Assembly: GCF_050908995.1 (NCBI RefSeq)
Contig: NC_135121.1
Coordinates: 16,864,001 to 16,928,000, forward strand
Source of the DNA: Andrena cerasifolii
Lineage: Eukaryota; Arthropoda; Insecta; Hymenoptera; Andrenidae
Direction of reading: 5' to 3'
DNA: 64,000 bases
The notes under the pieces are model-generated. The model was given only the letters and a program-made list of their open reading frames with translations. It had not been told where the DNA came from and did not search any database. Of the stretch, positions 46,542 to 60,500 are shown piece by piece. A program made the position numbers and the translations under genes. The stretch's first letter is position 1, and each line of letters starts with the position of its first letter.

Positions 46542-48565
46542 CAAGAATTAGGTATTCTGTGGGATCGAAGGAAATATGAATTACAATTCGTAAATTGCTT
46601 TCCTGGACGTTGCACCAGCGATCAAACATATTTCGCGCCAAACTTCATCGATATAAGACGCCACTCTGATTGGTCCATTGGAAGCGAGCAAAATACAAAT
46701 GACAATGAGACGAATACAAATTTTTACAAAATTGCAAAATCACGGGAATTATTAAGAACGCGTCATTTCAGTTGCAACACTTTATCGTTGTTTATACATA
46801 ACGAACAGTTATCCCTCTTGCACAAGACATTTAAAGTTTCGAGTAAGGATACAAAATAGATAATACAGAGTAAATTGCGTCTGAAATGAAAAGGAAACGC
46901 TATATTTATCCATCGATTAAACTTTCATCGAGTAAATCTGTTTAAAGATAACCGGGATCACCTTTATGCAGTGGCGGGCCAAGCATTTCGGGGCCCCAGG
47001 CGCAACCTGGTTTCTAGGTCCGCTTTAAAAATTTTCTAAACGATGCTCTTTTTAATGGTGCAATATTAAAATGCAGGAATCGTTAAATGCAATTTAGTAT
47101 AATTAAATAGTACGTAATAAATGTGTCTTGCTTAATTGATACACATTTTCGTATTAATACCATATTAAAGATCGAACTTTCTATGCATCATGTTTAACGA
47201 ACTTCTTAAGAACAGGACTGATAGCATAGTGTACGAATTAAGATGTTAAAAGTTAAAAAAATTCAGTTTTCTTTTTTTGGGTTTTCCGTGGTCCCTACAA
47301 CGAAGTCCCAAGCGCGCGCTTCTTGCGCCTGTGCGGTACGCGCCATTGCCTTTATTCGACAAATAACGGATAAGATTGTTTCTTTTATTTCTGATTCGTT
47401 ATTGAATATTTGTAATTTCGCAAGCGAGCGTGGCCATGCGTCAGGCTGAAATATATATATATTTTCGTAATGCTCGGCACGTAAAGTGGATTGGCCGTAA
47501 GTTCGCCGTTTCGAAGGAAGTGTTGCAGGCCCGATCGTGGGAGTTGGACCGAGGAACGGAGGAACGCGCGGACCGCGAACCGCCACAGTGTTGTCGACGA
47601 GAAGGATACACGAAGGCGAGAAATTCTTGTTTTTTTTTCACATCCGAACATCGAAAATCACGAGGAAAACGATGGTGGACGCATGTTCTAAAGGGTCGTC
47701 GAACGAATAAACCCGATTGCCGTGGACACGTAAACCTTTCGTGGGTGAAGTGAAACACATGTGTCGGCTGAACCGTGTTTTCCACCACAGAGCGCCCGTC
47801 CCGTGTTTGGCCCGTGAATATCTCGCGCTTAGAAAGCCAAGTCGCGCGCCGAGCCACAATAATTCGCGGATAATCCAGCGCATTTCTATTTGAAAGCGTT
47901 CGTTAACGCGACGAGCCGCTTCTTCGAGATGGAATAGAACTCGTCGCAGAAGGCGGCAGTGCGTGGGTGGGTGGGTGTCTAGCGACTGCCACTCATGTAT
48001 ATCAAATTCCTTTTGGAATCTCGCGCAAAATGTTGCTGTCGAAACAATGATACAGTGCTTTACCATACAATGCTCCGCCGTCTCGCCCATGTATATTAAT
48101 CGGCGCATTATTTAAATGGTCCTTTTCGGGAATAAGAAAAAAGCATCAGTTAAATTTCTCAGCGACGCTCTGCTCTCACTGTCAATTCCCTTGGCAGTAA
48201 GTCAGTTTGACAGCTTCGAACGCACCACACAGATATGATTGTGTTTCCATGCTGTTGTCAACTTCCTTCGTCCCGAACGAGATCTGTATAGCCTGATTAT
48301 TCCCGGCGCCATCGTCGAGCAAGCTCCTTCGTACACAGCGACTTGTCGTTCAGTTGTGTCTTAAGCGCTCGTCGAGTTCGTTCGTTAAAAGATGCTTCCC
48401 TTAAACTATGAAATGAGAGTACTCTAGCGAGCCTCCGTCGATTGTCGTTCGCAGCTTTAAGAGAAGGGCCTGCGCGAAGGTCCTGCCTCTTCCCCTCGAT
48501 TGACGTTAAGAAGCTAAAGTATGAAAGGTCAAGCGGAGAAAAATGGATATCGATAAAGTGTCAGC
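46542..48565. other. Divergent 5' region between the membrane protein gene and Hairless
   Basis: Holds both 5' regions. At about 46973 the sequence GCAGTGGCGGGCCAAGCATT resembles a DNA-transposon CAGTGGCG terminus and is followed by AT-rich sequence to about 47240. 48200-48565 is probably the Hairless 5' UTR. ORFs of 100-156 codons on both strands are unrecognised and overlap. Confidence 0.45.
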
Positions 48566-49892
48566 ATGCGTGAGAAGTCAGCAGAATGTCATGCTCACGC
48601 AGGTCACGTGAGGGGCGCAACAGAAATGTGCTCGCGTGATCCTCCTACGTTGCACTCAACCCTTACCAAGGCAAATGGTAAAAATTCAAGCCCCCAGCCA
48701 ACTCAGAATTCGGAAGCACGCGTCGATAACAATTTACTACCGACGCCTGGCGGAAGGTTAAAATTTTTCAAAGATGGAAAATTCATTCTGGAGCTGTCCC
48801 ATCGCAGGGACGGCGAAAGAACCACGTGGTTCCCGGTCCCAAAGAAAACTTTCTGGCCGCCAGCTAGCACAACTCCAAATAGGCAAGAGAGTTCTACTTC
48901 TCTTAGCGGTAAGTTAAAGAATAATATCCTTACTCGCAACTCAGCGAATCGTAATCCTACGCTTACATTTGCAGTGTCCGATGACAATTCGTCTGTTCAA
49001 TCGAGCCCTTGGCAAAGAGATCATTGTTGGAAACAAGCGAACCCCAGGCGCAGGATATCCACGGAGTTTAATTTCTTCTATTATAGAAATCCGAAAAATC
49101 GTCTGTGCGCGCATCCCCGCCTGATCGCAAGGAAGCGTAGACGCCCGTTAGATCCTACTTCTCTCCTACTTGTTCCAGAATCAGTAACAAATTACGCCAA
49201 GCCGACGCGCAAAGCGAACGGCGCGTCGGCCGGGAAGGTTTTAAACGTAGTCATCGACAAATTAGCACGGCTTCTAGATCCCAATGTCGTCTCGCCTCGC
49301 AAGCGTATCTTGCGAGAATTGGAGAGAGTCTCGTTGGAAGACCAGGCGTCCAAGAGGCGCGCAACACCGCAACCTGTCTGTACAACAAGCGTTCCCACTC
49401 CTTCGCCGAAACAATTGTCGTCGTACAGCATAACGAGTATCTTGGGAGAAGACAAGCCGAGTCACGAGCAAGGTTTTCTGAGGAATTTATTGAAGCCGGA
49501 TGACAGACAACCTGTGAAATACTCATCTAGCAACTCGTATCCGAGGGTACGAGTGGATCCATACATTGGCGCTACAAACACGCCTCTTCAGCACCCACTG
49601 TACGGTGTGCCAATGTTACCTCCTGGACCATACAGAGCACCCTTGTGGATGCATTATCCGTCACCCGTCCATTATCCACCTCCTATGCCATTGTACGCAC
49701 CGCCACCGCCTCACCCACCATCTCCGCCAGTTCATCACTACAAAGACTACAGGGAACAAACTCTTACACCTCCTTCAGGTATGAGCTCAGACATGTCTAC
49801 CTTCTTTATCAAATATCGTACGCAGCACTAACTTCTCTCACGTCGCTCTATCCTTAGATATGCCTCTAAATCTGTCGAAGCATGCGGGTTGA
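48566..49892 (+). CDS. H: Hairless, Notch-pathway co-repressor adaptor (short form)
   Basis: Binds the transcription factor Su(H)/CSL and recruits Groucho and CtBP to silence Notch targets. Exons 48566-48908, 48975-49778 and 49858-49892 give 393 residues. The Su(H)-binding block (residues about 60-95) reads GGRLKFFKDGKFILELSHRR followed by WFPVPKKTFWPP. After intron 1 comes SDDNSSVQSSPWQRDHCWKQ, then RKRRRP, then a Pro/His/Tyr-rich region. The 35-nt last exon supplies the CtBP-binding motif PLNLSKH (385-391) two residues from the end. Fly Hairless is over 1,000 residues, so this is a compact version. Intron 1 is 66 nt and has no stop in frame, so a retained form adding 22 residues is possible. 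The start codon is the first ATG of the open frame. An upstream coding exon cannot be excluded. Confidence 0.92.
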
Positions 49893-52147
49893 ATCTCAGG
49901 ATCCTAAAAAGCTGGTGCCTTATGAATGGACAAAACTGCGCAAACACTGCCCGTGCAACGACAATGCGATATATTAGTATTTTTTTATCCATAAACAATA
50001 GTATCATAGTAAGTAGAAATACGCGGCCGGAAGGGCAAAGCCGGTCGCTATACTTGTACATAAAAAAAATGCATAAACTGTCAAAGTTGACATAGGTATT
50101 TTATATTAATATTAAATTAAATCATGAGTAGTATTACGCAATTATAATTGTAACCGAGACTTTTGTTTGCATTACATGGTGGAAAGCATGTATCGCGTAA
50201 TCGTTTATACTCCGTACGATTATTGTTTTTCGTTTGATCGCCAGGAATTATATTCCCGCGCGATTCTTTCGGCTATTTAAAACGCTCGAGAGCGGTCACA
50301 CTCCGACACCGTCGATTTTCTTTTACTTTTTTTTATTCTTGATTATTTCTTACTACTCATGATTCGGGTATCCGCAATGAAAGGAAAGAGCATGCTCTCA
50401 TCTTGTGCATCTCATTTATGCATTATCTTGTTATTCTTATTAATGTTACTGTCATTATTATCATTAATAAAATGATACGACTATCCACTTTAAAAGATTC
50501 ATAAGAAAGACATAGAATTATGTACAGAACAGATTATTACCTATATTTAGTATAAATAATTATTCCTATGAATAGTAATATGATAATAAAACCTAGGTTA
50601 ATAGCATCCACAACAGTATACATTTATTTATATAATATTAATGAACAAAACAGAAAAAATTGCTTGGTAAAAGACCGTGGAGTGTGCCTTAAATGATTAC
50701 CTAAATTGCAAAGACGAAAGAAAGAATACTAAATTATAAACATTTTCACGGATAATGTATTATTAATACTATTATTACTACTATTACTGTGTACATATGA
50801 ATATAACTTTGCGTTACGTGTTCCCATCAAATCGACATATTCGCCACTATTTATTATTATTAGTCAGACGCATTACCAAACGTTTTACGCGAAAGGCAAG
50901 CTCACACAGGCTCTACAAACTAGTGAGTAATTTATAATTATTCATTTGCATACATCTTTTTTATAAATTGAAATAGATGAAATGTGACTGCAGCGTAAGC
51001 AATTGTATAGAAAGACTAATTTCGTAAATATATAAATATTTCATATACTACACGAGAGCTTTTCATTTATCGTCATTATTACTGTAAGTACGACGTACGT
51101 TTAAACTCTAAGTGAATTTATACGTGTTCAATAAATGTAACTAAGATATACAATTTTCATTACACAACAGCAAAGTTAAAGTGTCTCCTCGTTTTTTCTC
51201 TTCTCTCTCTGCAGCATAAGCGTTCGTATCGCGAACATAACGGTATCTAGTAATCACCGCCAACGGTCGCGTTACAAATTCGAATTTCCCGGTCGCCCGT
51301 GCGATTGCGCGGAAAAATTGGCATCCATCGTCCTTGCGTTTCCCCTCTCCTCCCCTCTGCTGCCGTGCCAGCCACAGTAACGCAGACGCTCTCCAGACCG
51401 CGCAATCGTCAGGTCTTAGTAGTATCCGACCCGTGGCCTTGTTTTGTGGTATTCGGTGACCGGGTTGTGTCGTCCCGATCGCGCGTTTTCCGTCCGAGAA
51501 TCGCGCAAATAGATCCGCACGGCCGGCCGGAACGAGGCGAGGAACGGCGCCGGATAATCGGGGATCGTATGTCTGCCCGGCGGAGTTTCGAATGCACGCG
51601 GGTCCGGAGGGAAAGAGCGAGTGAACCAAGAGCTCCGGTAGAGGGGAGCAGGCAGTAGTGGTATATCGCTCGGTCGTATATGTAGCCCGCTCGCGTAAAT
51701 GAAAATGGCGGTGTGTCCCGTATGAACGGAGGCAACGGCCACTGGACGATGCTCGTCACGGTAACGGACACGTGAGCCCGGAGAATCCGTGAGTGCGGGC
51801 GAATCGAAGGACGCGACTTCTTATATGCATCCGCGAGTATCGGCCCGGTATTCCGTAAGTATCGTTGTAGGCGGGAACGGGGTGCAGTGCCGAGAGCCAC
51901 GGGGCCATAATAGAGAAGCGAGACCGCGATCTTTTCTCCTCTCGGTCGATCAAGGGGACAAACAAACACGATGGAGTGACACCGCGTAGTGTTGACCGCC
52001 GTGGACAAGTGGGAAGTGTCGGCTAATAGGATTCGCGTAGTCGGAGGACGAAAAGCCTTGATGCCGATGCCGGCCGAATACCACGAGAACCACGGTAACC
52101 ACGAGAACGCTAATTTCGCTCTCGGGGCCACACAGGACGCCAGCAAC
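49893..52147. other. Hairless 3' UTR, then MTA1-like promoter and 5' UTR
   Basis: 49893 to about 51140 is AT-rich with AATAAA at 50466 and 51130, candidate polyadenylation signals for Hairless. From about 51180 to 52147 the composition turns CpG-rich, as expected for the MTA1-like promoter and leader. The 268-codon minus-strand ORF across 51409-52215 is antisense to the MTA1-like start and has no recognisable homology. Confidence 0.55.
51180..52147 (+). promoter_or_regulatory. CpG-rich promoter / 5' UTR of the MTA1-like gene
   Basis: CpG-rich interval ending immediately at the MTA1-like ATG. The transcription start cannot be placed. Upstream short ORFs exist but I see no reason to call them translated. 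Confidence 0.5.
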
Positions 52148-54475
52148 ATGACGGCCAACATGTACCGGGTGGGAGGTAAAGTAATCGCGCACACATTCCG
52201 CCGGCTGATGGCCACGCGTCAGGTCTCGAGCGCGGCTTTAATTAACCCGGAGAAATTAATGTTTGCAAATGGTGATCGCGATGGCGTCCCCTCCCCCCTC
52301 CCGCCTTCCCAGTATCTACCGTTTTACCCGCGCTCTGCCCCTCGACTCTTTCCTCTCTTCATCTAGATTTCCCTTCTTCCTCCCCGCTCGTTCTCCTTTT
52401 TTTCCCTCCCTCCTCTCCCCCCTCACCCTACATCTGTCTCTCTTCGTCCCGCGGCGTCCTATACGCGTAGTACGTCTGCTGCTTTCCTTCTGCTCCCCCC
52501 CCCTCCCCCCTTTCCCCTCTCTCTTGCCCTTCGCCCAGGTCATGCTAAGTTTTTGCACAATGAGTCCAATGATTAAAATTCGATATCGCCGAACGCTTCG
52601 TCTGTTTCCTCTTCTGCCTTCACATATGTATATATACATCTACGTCTATGTTTTTCTTACTTCAAACGATCCTTCCGGATGGATCCGTCGGACGTTTTCG
52701 CGTACGCGCCAATGGTCCACGGAAACATTAATTTGTATAAAAGCATTCATGCCTCTGTTTCTAAGCTGTTGCGTGGAGAGACACCGACAAATCAGAATCT
52801 TCATGTCTGTATAGAGTTTTGTATGCATTAACAGGCGACTAGGAAGAATTTAAAAGCTACATTATATCGTAGCTGTTCTATTTTTTTTTCCGTAGCCGGC
52901 GATAAGGCTGTATCCTCATTTCCTAGCGCGTTTTTATTATAATAGTTTACTTTTCCTCTACTGAGCAATAGTACATGCTTATAATAGTACTATAGTAATC
53001 AAATTCTTCTTCTGAGCATATGTAAATACACTAATATGTGTGTATCCATATTATTGATGCGTTATATTCAAAATGTAATTAAAGCAGTTTGCGTACCGAA
53101 TATTCACAAGTCCATTAAATAGATTGTTTCTGTTTTAATTTGTAGATTATGTGTATTTTGAAACATCTTCCACGTCTCCCTACCAAATTAGGAGGATAGA
53201 AGAATTAAATAAGGTAAGAAGATTATGCGTGTTAAATGTTTTTTTACAATTGATTGAAATGAAAATTCTGCAATGCTTTGAATGCATTATTATCCCTTGT
53301 ATGGTGTTTGATGCATTTCCATGCACTACCCATGGAATTTATATAATTATCCAGATATAATGCTGGTTTTACAAGTATAATGAATACTCGAGTTTGATTT
53401 TTAAATACATCTTGTTTAATCTTTTAGACGGCAAGTGGAAACGTCGAAGCAAAAGTCATGTGCTTCTTTAGGCGGAGGGATTTACCATCTACGCTAATCA
53501 TGCTCGCTGACAAACATCAATGTAAGTGAAATTCGCATTGTTCTGCAAACTATGTTCCACATACTTCTCTGAAAGCCAACAATCGTACAGTTCTGTCGTC
53601 GAGGCTTGCCTTGCTATTCAATTGTTGTCCAGTCTGGTAACGAATAAGTACTCAGAAAGGTTTATTTTACATATTTTTTTTTATATCTATCTAGTACTTA
53701 CATAAGTCGCGTGAAATAAATTCAATTGCATCAGAACGATTTCACGAAAAAGCGGCGCTCTGGCCGCTCTGCAATACATTAAGTAGTGTTCAGACAATTG
53801 AAATAGTAATATTAATATATTACACGGATTAGAGCAATGTCATTTATGTTATTTCGCGCTAGCGTACAGATCGATAGTCATCCGCGGATGGAAGAAGAAC
53901 CGAAACTCCTCTCGCGTACCACGCAAGGATCTTCTTCCAATCGTTTGTATCTAAAAACTTTTATAAACTTGACTGATTGCATTACTCTATTTTATAGATA
54001 CTTACACATTTAGTACAATCGACGATCGGGAAAATTAATCGGGAAGTCGCGCGACGAACGCGCGGGCATGCAACGCGCGCGTCCGCGTTTCTATTCACGA
54101 AAAGGTAGCTTTAAGGTGGAAATCACGGATCAGCCGAACAAGCATAGGAAACTGAGCATTCCTTCTCCAGAGACGGTTGCATTTTACAATTCCAAATAGA
54201 ATCGAAGAAGCTTCATCGTTCTCTCCCTCTATTCGCAACGTTGCGCGGTATATCTGCAATTTTCGAATAGGAGTTCAAAGACCCCGTCGGTGGGACTCGC
54301 GTCGCGTGAAAGGCGGCACACTTCAATATGTTTTATCATCGTACACAGAAATAGTAACGCATCTCCGAAGAGAGAAAAAAATATTCTCTTGGTTTTACGT
54401 ATCTCAATACACGCGTATACATATACGTGTATCTCTCCCCCATTTCTCTCCCTCTCTCTCTTCTCTCTCTCTCTC

Positions 54476-54510
<35 letters not shown>

Positions 54511-57500
54511 GTGAACCTTTCTCGATTTTTCCTTTGCAGTGGCAAAGATAATGAGACGCGGGGATTTGGGGGTGGGAATGTATAATAAGTAAAGTTGGGG
54601 GTGGCAGAGGGGTGGAATGGGGGTTGTATCGATCTGCCGGGGGTGGGTTGGGGGTGGTGCACCCGCTAGCCCACCACCTCCCCCTCTTTCTACCTCTCTC
54701 ACCCGAGAGAGCCACCCCCCTCGTACCACCTTCTCACCCCACCTACCCTCCCGCCACCCTGAACTAAATGAATGACTGACGCAGGGGTTGGTCGGGTATA
54801 TGTGTGTTACGTGTACTCGGACACACAGAGGGCTCGTAAGAACACCGATAGGAACGCGCATACACACACAGGGGCATATAGACGAATAACGGGCAGAGAG
54901 AAAACAGGAGGAACGCGCACACATGCACCGGGCCACGTATGTTCTAAGCGAAAATGGTAAAGTGTGGTGGTAGTGGGCCCCACTAGCCATCTTCGTTTTA
55001 AGCAGTTACTCTCCTCCTCCTCCCCCCGTGCTTCTCTTGCCCACCCTTCCCTTCTTTCCTACATGCACGCTCGTATGTATGTACGTATATATATATACAT
55101 ATATATGTATATATGTATAGTACGTACGTACACGCGATGTACACTTTCTCTCTCTCGTTCTGTTTCTCTCTTTACTTCTGTCCCTTCCTCCCAACCTCCC
55201 CCTTCCCGGCTCTTCCTCCCCCTATTTCTCTCTGCTCGTGGGCTCTATGTCCGTCCGCCGGTATTTGCTTCGAATCGGGTTCTCCCCATCCCCCTCCACC
55301 ATTTTTGTACCTTGCTCTTCTGTACCTCGAATTTCACCGAAAAAAATATACCGACCTGTGTCTTGCCGGGAGTCAATATTTTTATGCGTCGAATGTATGA
55401 AAACGGTTACGACCAGGACGGTAGCCGAAGATTGGATGTTTTCCCCCGTCGGGGCAGGGGGACGGGGATCCGGTTACCCCCTTTTCTCTTGATGACTCTT
55501 CGTAATGAAAAGAATCTTCGACTTTCTGGGAATTCTAGAAATCGATAGAGATTCCGTTATCTTTGCTCTGTATTAGTCTAATTCAGCTTTGATAACGATA
55601 GGTGGTTTCTCAGATACATGTTGTAAAGTATTCCCTCTCTGCTTTCACGATTTCCGTTTCCTGGAGCATCATGCGCCATTTTCTTGAAGTAGGAGAGAAC
55701 ACGAATCTAGGATGAGATGAGTTAGACATTTTCGAAAGTAATCTCACGTATTAACGTATAATGCAGTTGTAAATAGAAACGCGTCTGGAATTGGTTGACA
55801 GAATCAAAATTCTATTTTACATCACGTTTACTATTGACCATTTCTATTGCCGACACGTAATCAGAAGTCGAACTCGAGTTTAATTAGCCGATAGAGTTAA
55901 GAAATATGTTATGCATCCACAGTTTTTGAGTTCTCTTTTTTACCAACTGTAAAGTATAAGAGCATGTGTTAAGATTTTATTAAAGAAAGAACAAGGCAAA
56001 GTGAAAATGAAAAATGGTAGAGTGGGTTCTATGGTACAAATTGCAGTGGCAAGCGCGGAGCAGCAGAGGTCAGAATCCCCTGCGAACACGCAGAGTCAAA
56101 AACTGGAGAATCCAGATACTACTAAGGAAATGACTAGTAAAGATGGGATTGGGCCCAAAATGATGATCAAAGGGGGCGGGAAGGGGGGCTGGCTGAAGGC
56201 CCCGTTATCAGAGGCCCAAGAGCCTCATGGTGAGTGAGCAGTCGATCAGAAGGTGCTCCTTACGGATGAATCTTATCTGTATACGCTCAATTTTCCATCA
56301 TAAAGCTTAAATAATTTCATATGTAAAAGATGTACCTCGATACTCTACGCTCTAAGGAATATAAATCATTTCCATCCTTTGCAAACCCGCATTGTATGCG
56401 ACTGCTTTTCAGACATGTAGGGATTATATCTTTAAAGATAGCGAGCATTTCTCTCACGAGCTTTAAATTATTTGTACAGGGATTCATCGGTAAGTACCAC
56501 ATAATGCGCACCTTCTGATTGTCTCATTAGTCCCATATAGAAGCCAGTGATGATGTAAGGCTAATGATCTAGCGGCGGGATTTATAAACATCTTTGTAAT
56601 CTTGGTGAATGCCATAAGCCTAGGTTGGATTCACTGTAAGGCCAAAGAGACAATAAATTGGGTTCAACTATAACCTCTTCTTTTGAGTTATGTAGAAGGG
56701 GCTTTAATTGTTTCTTGATAAATGCGAAACTTAACGAACCCGTACATTTTGACAATACAGAATCATAATCATTCTCATTCTTCCGTATGATTTCTTTTTC
56801 CATTCGCTGTATCTTTCCTTCTCTCTCGGAAGATCATTCTAACGATCTGTGCAATTTTTTTCACGCGTATACATTGCATTCATGTTCATTGAAGTAGTTT
56901 CATTCGATAATCCTAACCAGCCATCCTAGCATTCGATAAAATCCCGCCGCATAAAATGATGATTCTTTAGTAATCTGAGGCTTCTCTAAACAATTTACAT
57001 TTCTTCAAAAATTAATTTCATTTCTGTTACGATAGGTATATATTAAGATTGTTTTCATTTCCTTCTATTTTTTTTTTTTATGTTGCCCGCTCTTGCTGAT
57101 ATTTTTTAGTTCAGTGTTGTAAGTTTTAATTGATTCTGCCACATTCCTGCGTTTCATTTACATTTAATTTGTCTATGTTGAAGAAAAGGAAAAAAAAAGT
57201 AACAAAAGACTGAAACTGCATGAACAAGTTTAAAGGCCCCTTAGGGAAGATTTCTATGCGATAAGAATGTTAGTATTCTGTTAATAAAAAGTATTTATGC
57301 TGAACTTTTTAATTGAAGTCACGAACAGTCCTATTTTCAAATGTCGCTAAATTATGCATTCAGTATTGCGCCACGTATAAATGTTAGATCAATGAAATTT
57401 CTCAGAATCTGTCGCATCACCTGCATTGTAGTTTTTTTCTTTTACTTTCCTCACCTCGTGTGAATTATTTGTTTTATTCGAGCTTCTTTTGATATCTATT

Positions 57501-60500
57501 CGACAATTGTGATTGGCGGAGGCATGGTTTAATTGAGATTCTTTATACGCAGGGATGGAAGAGACTGTGGTAGGTGCTGGTGGGGTTACAGAGTTAAGTT
57601 CTAAGCAACGTCATCAAATGAAGCACAGGGAACTGTTTCTATCGCGCCAGGTGGAGACAATGCCTGCGACACACATACGGGGCAAATGCTGTGTAACTTT
57701 ATTAAATGAAACAGAATCTTTACTAAGCTATTTAAACAAAGAGGATTCTTTCTTTTATTGCTTAGTATTCGATCCTGCTCAACGTACATTGCTTGCAGAC
57801 AAAGGTATTTATAGGCGTTCGCAATCAGTTTCACCTTACACCTTTCTCTATGTACTTGAATTCTGATAAACGAACTATTGCAGGTGAAATTAGAGTAGGC
57901 AGTAGATACCAAGCCGACGGCATAGCGCCGTCACCACTTACACCGGCTGAAAAGGAAGCGGATCCTCGTAGGTTGCAAGACTTGGAGACTTTGGTTTGGA
58001 CGCCACGACATTCGTTAACGGACCGTCAGATCGATCAATTCCTTGTCGTCAGTAGATCTGTAGGCACATTCGCAAGGGCTTTAGATTGCTCGTCCTCGGT
58101 GAAACAACCCTCTCTGCATATGTCTGCAGCAGCTGCGTCAAGAGACATCACTCTTGTAAATATCATCTTCACTCCCACGTGGCTTACAATCATTTTATAT
58201 AAGCAGCGTCCTCTAATTTCCGTTTATATTTTCCAGTTCCATGCAATGGATACTTTGCATCGGCACAATTACGACGTCGCCAAAGCAATGTCATCCTTAG
58301 TGCCAAGTACTGGCCCAGTATTATGCAGAGACGAAATGGAAGAGTGGAGCGCATCCGAAGCAAATCTTTTCGAGGAGGCACTCGACAAATATGGAAAGGA
58401 TTTCGCTGACATACGTCAAGACTTCGTAAGTAGTATATTCTACCTAGAATCCGGTTCCCATTTATCGGCGATCCGCTCTAACGAACAATGTAATGTTTCA
58501 GTTACCATGGAAGACGTTGAAGAACGTTATCGAATATTATTACATGTGGAAGACAACGGACAGATACGTGCAGCAGAAGAGGGTAAAAGCTGTGGAAGCC
58601 GAAAGTAAATTAAAGCAGGTTTATATACCAAATTACAATAAGACAGCCCCACCTACGACTGCGCCTTCTGCGGCAACGATCGTACCTCTTGGTAATAGTA
58701 ATAGCAACAGTAACGGGAAACCAACTAGTGTTCTAAATGGCAATAGTAATGGTAACATGACGACCGATAACTCCGGCATATTGATGGTTGGGGTCGGTGG
58801 CAAACCGTGCGAAAGCTGTCAAGTTATGCAGAGCCCGCAGTGGTACGCCTGGGGCCCGTCGCACATGCAGTGTCGCCTTTGCCAGTCCTGCTGGACGTAC
58901 TGGAAAAAGTACGGCGGTCTCAAGGTAGATTTCAATCGCGCTCATTTCACGCGTATCCGTTGCGCGTGCATTTCACGAAGATGGTTTGTTTCTTTCGCGT
59001 TTAGGTTCCATCGCGCATCGACGATGTCGACTTGGAGAGAAAGAGGGGCGGCACAGGCTCGGACGAGGAAAGTAAAGGGATCGGCGGTGCTCACAGACCT
59101 CATCGGTGTAGCATTCCTTCCTGCGGCAAAGAATTCAAGCTCAAGGCGCACCTGAGTCGTCACTACGCGAGCGCCCATGGCGTAGACTTGCGAGGAAGCG
59201 GGGCAAGCGGCGGCGGAGGCGGTGGATCCCCCAGGCCTGTGATGAAAACTCGATCTGCATTTTATTTACGTACTTCGGCGTTGGCGCGGACCGCCCGACG
59301 GCTATGCGCCGCACAATTACGTACGCGCCACGCAGCGAGAGCGCCCCATCAGCCTGTAAACGCGGCGCCATTGCGACACCTTTGCGCCTCCCCTCAATTG
59401 ACATCGAAAAGTCCCGCGGAGCTGCGCATCTTGGCGCGCGCTGTGCGACCTCGTCCTCGCCCTCGCGTAACCGATATAGCGACGCGCTTAGGCGATCATC
59501 CTTCTCCGCGGCAACCCGGAGACTGGGACTGGCTAGCTCTCACGGCACCGGCACAACGAAAGCAACCCGATCGGGTTTCCTTCCCGAGACCACCGAAAGC
59601 ACCAGGTATGTGACAGCAATGAGTAGCAAATAGACTTTTCTTTATAATGTATTTAATGCTTCTTTAATGATTCCGTTACAGACGGAAGCCTTCTGTACGA
59701 AAGAGTACCAAATAAATCTGAGGTGGACAGGTTGACGGTGACTCCGCCTCAGCCGCAACCCAGTATGCAGGCGCAACAAACGATAATGAAACGCACAAGA
59801 CCTCCATTCGACGAGATCAATGGATCAGATGGTAAGTTTCAAGACCATCCACTTGTCACTGTAAATCGCGGAAGTATCTTAAGTCCTTAGTACTGAATAT
59901 GGTCTCTGTTTATTGGCTTCTACTCTGATGTGGATTGGGATGAAGGTAAAATAATTCAGTGCCTATGAGTCTAAGTACACAGCAAAACGAACAATCGGAA
60001 TCATGAAATCGCGTAGCTTGTCTGTTTGTTCCGAAGGAACGCGATCCTCGATTTAATAGCTTCATGTATACGTATATAGCGCGATATCACCGCGAGCTTT
60101 CTGTTTGGTTGAATATGGTACGAATTCTCTTGTCTTCGGCAGGTATTGCCCTAAGTGCAGGGCTCCCTGGTGGACCGCCTGCAAAAAGGGCTCATCATTC
60201 TCAGCAGCTACATCCAAAGCACTCTTTGGAACACACTGCTCCTCCCGTTCTTCCATTGGCACCACCTCTAAATGGAAGAGCTGCTCATCCACATACCTTA
60301 CCTCATGGTCCACCATTATCTAGAAGTAATGCCCGCAAGCAAGTAATTTCGTGGATGGATGCGCCCGATGATGTTTACTTTCGCGCCTCCGATCAAACCA
60401 AGTAAGCGCTCCCCGACTTGTTTCCTGTCTCTGAACCTTCATCTGCCCGCATGCACCATGGAAATATACTAAGATCGATATTGTCATTGATTTGCAGAAG

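Noticed and set aside
51409..52215. 268-codon minus-strand ORF
   Set aside because: It is antisense to the MTA1-like promoter and first exon in CpG-rich DNA, with no recognisable motif.
54229..54990. 253-codon minus-strand ORF
   Set aside because: It lies in MTA1-like intron 3 over (CT)n and G-rich low-complexity sequence. Its Arg/Glu and Pro runs come from composition.
54964..55548. 194-codon plus-strand ORF
   Set aside because: It is intronic, pyrimidine-rich and without homology or splice continuity with MTA1-like exons.
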